NCBI GenBank assembly: GCA_046328525.1
Contig: JAXLWK010000003.1
Location: 1,736,001 to 1,800,000 of the forward strand
Reading direction: 5' to 3'
Length of the DNA: 64,000 nt
DNA from: JBDHWG01 sp046328525
Lineage (GTDB): Bacteria; Chloroflexota; Anaerolineae; Epilineales; JAHCIE01
Shown here piece after piece: positions 60,561 through 64,000 of this stretch (position 1 is its first letter; every line of letters starts with the position of its first letter). The notes below the pieces were generated by a model. It had not been told where the DNA came from. It saw only the letters and a program-made list of their open reading frames with translations, and did no database searches. The position numbers were made by a program, and so were the translations under genes.

Positions 60561-62159
60561 ATGCAAAACGAGATGACGGATGACCTGGATGCCCTGTGTA
60601 GCGTGTTACCGCCCCGGATCCGCGATCAGATCAATGCCGTAAACGACAACGACGACTTGCTCGAAATGGTGCTCGACCTGGGCCGCCCGGCCGAGGCGCG
60701 CTTCGTTGACCGCGAGATTACCCTCGGCCCACAGGAAGTGAGCCAGGAGGACATTGACTACGTCGTCGCCCGCATCGGCGACTTTGGCGATGACAACCGC
60801 GCCGGCATCGAGCGCACCCTGCACCGCATTTCCGCGATCCGCAACCGCAAGGGCCGCATCGTCGGCCTGACGATGCGCGTCGGCCGCGCCATCATGGGCA
60901 CAATTGACATCATTACCGACATCGTGACCGGCGGCCAGAGTGTCCTGCTGCTCGGTCGCCCTGGCGTTGGAAAAACGACGATGCTGCGCGAGGTGGCGCG
61001 CATCCTGAGCAAGAACCGCCGCGTGGTCATCGTGGACACATCCAACGAGATCGGTGGCGACGGCGACATCCCGCACCCTGCCGTCGGCCGATCGCGCCGC
61101 ATGCAGGTCTCGACGCCGATGCTCCAGCACGAGGTGATGATCGAGGCTGTCGAGAACCACATGCCCCAGGTCATCATCATTGACGAGATCGGGCGCGAGC
61201 AGGAGGCCGAGGCGGCGCGCACCATCGCCGAGCGCGGCGTCCAGCTCATCGGCACGGCCCACGGCCAGACGCTCGCCAACCTCATGAACAACCCAACGCT
61301 GGCCGACCTTGTCGGCGGCATCCAGACGGTCACACTCTCCGACGAGGAGGCGCGGCGGCGGGGGACGCAGAAATCGGTCCTCGAGCGCATGGCGCCGCCC
61401 ACCTTCGACGTCGTCGTCGAAATCCAGGACTGGGAGCACCTGACCGTCCACCCCAACGTCGCCGAGGCCGTGGACAGCGTCCTGCGTGGCCGGCCGGCGC
61501 CCGCCGAGCTGCGCTACCGGAATGAGGACGGCGACGTGAAGGTACAGCGCACGACGCTCCAGCCGCCGACGCGGCAGACGATGGGGCGCAGCACCGCCCC
61601 GCAGCACGTCGCCGACGACGAGGTGGCCGACTTCGAGGCGGCCATGTCGGCGCCGCGCGGCACAGCCATGCCGCCCATCGAAGGCCATCACCGCAGCATC
61701 CGCGTCTACCCCTACGGCATCAGCCAGAACCGGCTGCGCCAGGCGGCCAAGTCCCTGGAGCTGCCGATCATCATCATCGAGTCGCTGCGCGAAGCCGACG
61801 TCCTGCTGACGCTCAAGAGCTACTACCGCAAGCGGCCCCAGGCGATTACCGAGGCCGAACAAACAGGCATCCCGGTCTACGTTCTGCGCAGCAACTCGGC
61901 TGCCCAGATTGAAAGCGCGCTGGCGGACGTATTCGGCCTGGAGGTCCGCCCGGACCCTTTCGACTCGGCCATGCGCGAGGCTCAGAGCGCAATCAATGAC
62001 ATCCTGCGGGGTGGCCGCTCGATGGTCGAGCTGAAGCCCCAAAACTCGTTCATCCGCCGCCAGCAGCACGAGCTTGCCCGCTCGGCCCGGCTCTACTCCC
62101 AGAGCAGCGGCCAGGAGCCGCGGCGGCGCGTGCGCATCTACCGCAGCGACGGGCGCTGA
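60561..62159 (+). CDS. R3H-domain AAA ATPase (Ycf45/SpoIIIAA-like)
   Basis: A 532-residue protein. The ATPase core has LLLGRPGVGKTTMLREVARI (Walker A 132-140), VVIVDTSNEIGGDGDIPHPA and QVIIIDEIGREQEAEAARTI (Walker B), plus GTAHGQTLANLMNNPTLADL, all typical of the Ycf45/SpoIIIAA-like family. The C-terminus carries an R3H nucleic-acid-binding motif (FIRRQQHELARSARLYSQ, R-x3-H). Its function is not established. It ends one base before tmk, so the pair is co-transcribed. Confidence 0.88.
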   Translation: MQNEMTDDLDALCSVLPPRIRDQINAVNDNDDLLEMVLDLGRPAEARFVDREITLGPQEVSQEDIDYVVARIGDFGDDNRAGIERTLHRISAIRNRKGRIVGLTMRVGRAIMGTIDIITDIVTGGQSVLLLGRPGVGKTTMLREVARILSKNRRVVIVDTSNEIGGDGDIPHPAVGRSRRMQVSTPMLQHEVMIEAVENHMPQVIIIDEIGREQEAEAARTIAERGVQLIGTAHGQTLANLMNNPTLADLVGGIQTVTLSDEEARRRGTQKSVLERMAPPTFDVVVEIQDWEHLTVHPNVAEAVDSVLRGRPAPAELRYRNEDGDVKVQRTTLQPPTRQTMGRSTAPQHVADDEVADFEAAMSAPRGTAMPPIEGHHRSIRVYPYGISQNRLRQAAKSLELPIIIIESLREADVLLTLKSYYRKRPQAITEAEQTGIPVYVLRSNSAAQIESALADVFGLEVRPDPFDSAMREAQSAINDILRGGRSMVELKPQNSFIRRQQHELARSARLYSQSSGQEPRRRVRIYRSDGR

Positions 62160-62160
62160 C

Positions 62161-62832
62161 ATGGGGAGCGAGACACGCGGCCGGTTCATCACGTTCGAGG
62201 GCGCTGAGGGCAGCGGCAAGAGCACGCAGGCGCGGCAGCTCGCGCTCTGGCTACAGCAGGGCGGGCTGGCGGTGCTGTTCACCCGCGAACCCGGCGGCAC
62301 ACCCATCGCCGACCAGATTCGGCACGTCATCCTGACGCCCGAGAACACGGCCATGGCGCCCCAGGCCGAGGTACTCCTCTACTCCGCGGCGCGCGCCCAG
62401 CACGTCGCCGAGCGCATCCGGCCCGCGCTCGAGCGCGGCGAGATCGTCGTCTGTGACCGTTTCGCCGACTCGACCCTGGCCTACCAGGGCTACGGGTTGG
62501 GGCTGGACCTAGAGATGCTTCGCGTCGTCACGCAGTTTGCGACGGGCGGCCTCTCGCCCGATCTCACGGTCTACCTGGACTGTCCCGCCGAAATCGGGCT
62601 GGCGCGCAAGCGCGAAGCGGCCCGCCTCGGCGGCGAATGGAACCGGCTCGACCGCAAGCCCATCGAGTACCACGAGCGCGTCCGCCAGGGCTATCTGGAG
62701 CTGGCCGGCGCCGATTCTCACCGCTGGCAGGTCATTGACGCCACCGGCGCCGTCGAAGACGTTCAGGCCGCCGTGCGTGCGGCCGTCGCCCCCTACCTGG
62801 AGACGCTATGGCAACACCCCCTGCGCCCATAA
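62161..62832 (+). CDS. tmk: Thymidylate kinase
   Basis: A 223-residue kinase converting dTMP to dTDP. Motifs: FITFEGAEGSGKSTQARQLA (P-loop), TREPGGTPIADQIR, CDRFADSTLAYQGYG (DRY-like DRF with the family's DR pair) and YLDCPAEIGLARKR. The ATG at 62161 lies one base after the R3H/AAA stop. Its last 25 bases overlap darA. Confidence 0.95.
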   Translation: MGSETRGRFITFEGAEGSGKSTQARQLALWLQQGGLAVLFTREPGGTPIADQIRHVILTPENTAMAPQAEVLLYSAARAQHVAERIRPALERGEIVVCDRFADSTLAYQGYGLGLDLEMLRVVTQFATGGLSPDLTVYLDCPAEIGLARKREAARLGGEWNRLDRKPIEYHERVRQGYLELAGADSHRWQVIDATGAVEDVQAAVRAAVAPYLETLWQHPLRP

Positions 62833-63161
62833 CCAAACTGGTCGTGGCTATCATCCACAGAGACGACGCGCCCGGCCTCGTCCAGGCGCTCAACAAGCGC
62901 GGTTTCTCGGCCACCGTCATCAGCACCACCGGCGGCTTCTTGCGCGAGGGCAACTCCACCGCCCTCATCGGCACTAGCGAGGCCAACCTCACCGAAGTGC
63001 TGCGCATCGTCAAGGACAACGCCCACACCCGCAGCCGCTACGTCAACTCCGTGCCGCCCGTCGTGGACCCTGGCGAGCTGTACATGGCGCAGCCGGTCGA
63101 GGTCGAGGTCGGCGGCGCGGTCACTTTCGTCCTCGAGGTCGAGCGCTTCGACCGGTACTAA
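62808..63161 (+). CDS. darA: PII-like cyclic-di-AMP receptor DarA (PstA)
   Basis: A 117-residue PII-like protein: KLVVAIIHRDDAPGLVQALN, KRGFSATVISTTGGFLREGN (the T-loop region), STALIGTSEANLTEVLRIVK, and AVTFVLEVERFDRY. DarA binds c-di-AMP in Firmicutes; its gene is next to tmk there as well. Together with PgpH at 45791-47956 it indicates c-di-AMP signalling in this organism. The ATG at 62808 is preceded by GGAG and lies inside tmk. Confidence 0.92.
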   Translation: MATPPAPITKLVVAIIHRDDAPGLVQALNKRGFSATVISTTGGFLREGNSTALIGTSEANLTEVLRIVKDNAHTRSRYVNSVPPVVDPGELYMAQPVEVEVGGAVTFVLEVERFDRY

Positions 63162-63166
63162 ACAGG

Positions 63167-63199
63167 CGCGGGACGCCCCTCAGGGCGTCCCGCGTTTTT
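63167..63199 (+). terminator. Terminator after darA
   Basis: A perfect 12-bp stem, CGCGGGACGCCC (63167-63178) and GGGCGTCCCGCG (63183-63194), with a 4-nt loop, followed by TTTTT. Confidence 0.9.
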
Positions 63200-63227
63200 C
63201 GTTCTTCCGGCCCGCGTTGTGCTATAC

Positions 63228-63620
63228 TTAGCCAAGATCGTCCAGGCCAGGCGAGAAGCTGTCGTCGCCAGGATCGGGCATGGCGGCCTCGATCTCGTCC
63301 GGGCTTTCGCCTGACTCCAGTCGGGTGACCATCTCGTCGAACTCTGGGCCAAGTTCCTCGCCCATTTCACTGCCCATGCGACGCATCCATCGTCCGAGAC
63401 TCGCCGGGTCGTTCTCGTCAACGCCGCTCAGGTTGGATGGGTCGGCGAGGGCCTCCATGCGACTCTCTTCCGACCGAAGCTGCGCGACACGCGAAATCAG
63501 GCGCCGGGTGGCAGTGCTCTCGCAGTATTTGCACGGCGGCGCGGTGGGGGCTTCATACGTGCGGACAAGGACGCTGAACTTGCGTCGGCAATGGCCGCAG
63601 CGATATTCGTAGATTGGCAT
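63228..63620 (-). CDS. FmdB-family zinc ribbon protein
   Basis: A 130-residue protein starting with a small zinc ribbon (MPIYEYRCGHCRRKF; Cys8, Cys11, then CKYC, Cys30 and Cys33) of the FmdB type, followed by an acidic low-complexity C-terminal region (EELGPEFDEMVTRLESGESP). The role of the family is mostly regulatory or unknown. It converges on darA across the terminator. Confidence 0.88.
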   Translation of the reverse strand: MPIYEYRCGHCRRKFSVLVRTYEAPTAPPCKYCESTATRRLISRVAQLRSEESRMEALADPSNLSGVDENDPASLGRWMRRMGSEMGEELGPEFDEMVTRLESGESPDEIEAAMPDPGDDSFSPGLDDLG

Positions 63621-63666
63621 TGGATCGTCTCACACCATGTTCGGGATACTCTTTCCTGCGTGGCCT

Positions 63667-63675
63667 ATTATAGCA
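63667..63675 (-). promoter_or_regulatory. Extended -10 promoter of the FmdB-type gene
   Basis: On the minus strand TGCTATAAT (63675-63667) is a perfect extended -10; the -35 region is poor, as is normal for extended -10 promoters. Confidence 0.6.
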
Positions 63676-63747
63676 TAATCCAGATACAGAGGGCAGGCCG
63701 GGGACGCTGGCAGCGCGCCGCGCGCCAGGCAGCACGGAGTAGGTTAT

Positions 63748-64000
63748 ATGTCTGATCGTTCCGTCGAGCTTCTCAATCACTATCAGCAGACCGTGCAGCC
63801 GATTCTAGACGAAGTTGACGGGGTGACTGGTCTGCCGTCGCACGTGCTCCAGCCGCACCCGCTGCTCATCGTCATCTCCGGCCCGTCCGGCGTCGGCAAA
63901 GACAGCGTCTTGCAGCGCATGAAGGAACGCGAGGTTCCGTTCCACTTCGTCGTCACGGCCACGGACCGCCCGCGCCGCCCCAACGAGGTCCACGGGCGCG
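63748..64000 (+). CDS. gmk: Guanylate kinase, N-terminal part (runs off window)
   Basis: 84 residues are visible. After an N-terminal extension of about 41 residues comes VISGPSGVGKDSVLQRM, the guanylate kinase P-loop, and TATDRPRRPNEVHG, the GMP-binding region. The usual family start is directly before the P-loop, so the extension is unusual. GGAG lies 8 bases before the ATG at 63748. Gmk phosphorylates GMP to GDP. Confidence 0.88.
   Translation, partial: MSDRSVELLNHYQQTVQPILDEVDGVTGLPSHVLQPHPLLIVISGPSGVGKDSVLQRMKEREVPFHFVVTATDRPRRPNEVHGR

Overview
The window is high-G+C chromosomal DNA, most likely from a Chloroflexota bacterium (Anaerolineae/Caldilineae-like); this is inference from gene content. 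The evidence is the dcw order mraZ-rsmH-ftsL-pbp-murF-mraY-murD, the nusA-rnpM-infB-rbfA-nrnA-truB-ribF order without rimP, a Ycf45-like R3H/AAA ATPase next to tmk and a PII-like c-di-AMP receptor, and exported proteins with long Thr/Pro linkers and C-terminal 'YLPfI'-type ends. Most genes are core housekeeping. Clear promoters fit a TTGnnn-(16-18)-TATAAT pattern.

Layout. 1-6827 (minus): cell-wall/division (dcw) cluster reading out of the left edge, driven by a promoter followed by three MraZ boxes; a small inverted-repeat element separates murD from mraY. 7084-11345 (plus): ssb, a small lipoprotein, dGTPase-like protein, uppP, and a TIM-barrel isomerase-like protein. 11645-21190 (plus): proS, then the nusA-to-ribF translation/RNA-maturation cluster with an attenuator-like hairpin in the nusA leader. 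21175-24539 (minus): era with an acidic N-terminal extension, a sirtuin, and a PHP-domain protein.

24836-36549 (plus) is the most unusual region: three consecutive paralogous genes for large exported proteins. By my count each carries 14 'W-x-G-T' propeller-blade motifs, the number expected for two seven-bladed propellers as in the sensors of Bacteroides hybrid two-component systems, but no kinase is attached. The first also carries two tandem six-repeat YCF48-like propellers. The three differ at the C-terminus: none, a 'VYLPFIGR' tail, and a PEP-CTERM-like anchor.

36638-43679: patatin-like lipase and TrmI-type methyltransferase, tRNA-Arg(UCG), a membrane-tethered LuxR-HTH/Kelch protein followed by a membrane-anchored glycoside-hydrolase-like protein, a lower-G+C patch with a hypothetical gene and a DUF433/DUF5615 toxin-antitoxin-like pair, and pdxH. 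43686-49010 (minus): acyl-CoA dehydrogenase, dgkA, ybeY, pgpH (c-di-AMP phosphodiesterase), yqeY, HIT protein. 49212-50405: ArsA/Get3-like ATPase. 50566-54924 (minus): alkylsulfatase, GAP-family membrane protein, SulP transporter, possibly a sulfur-acquisition unit. 55445-58800 (minus): ECF sigma factor with a probable membrane partner, and galT-galK. 58942-63161 (plus): DUF1232 protein, GNAT-like protein, R3H/AAA ATPase, tmk, darA. 63228-64000: FmdB-type zinc ribbon (minus) and the start of gmk (plus).

Short inverted-repeat elements of at least three families lie in intergenic gaps throughout. No CRISPR array, rRNA, phage or transposase gene was seen.
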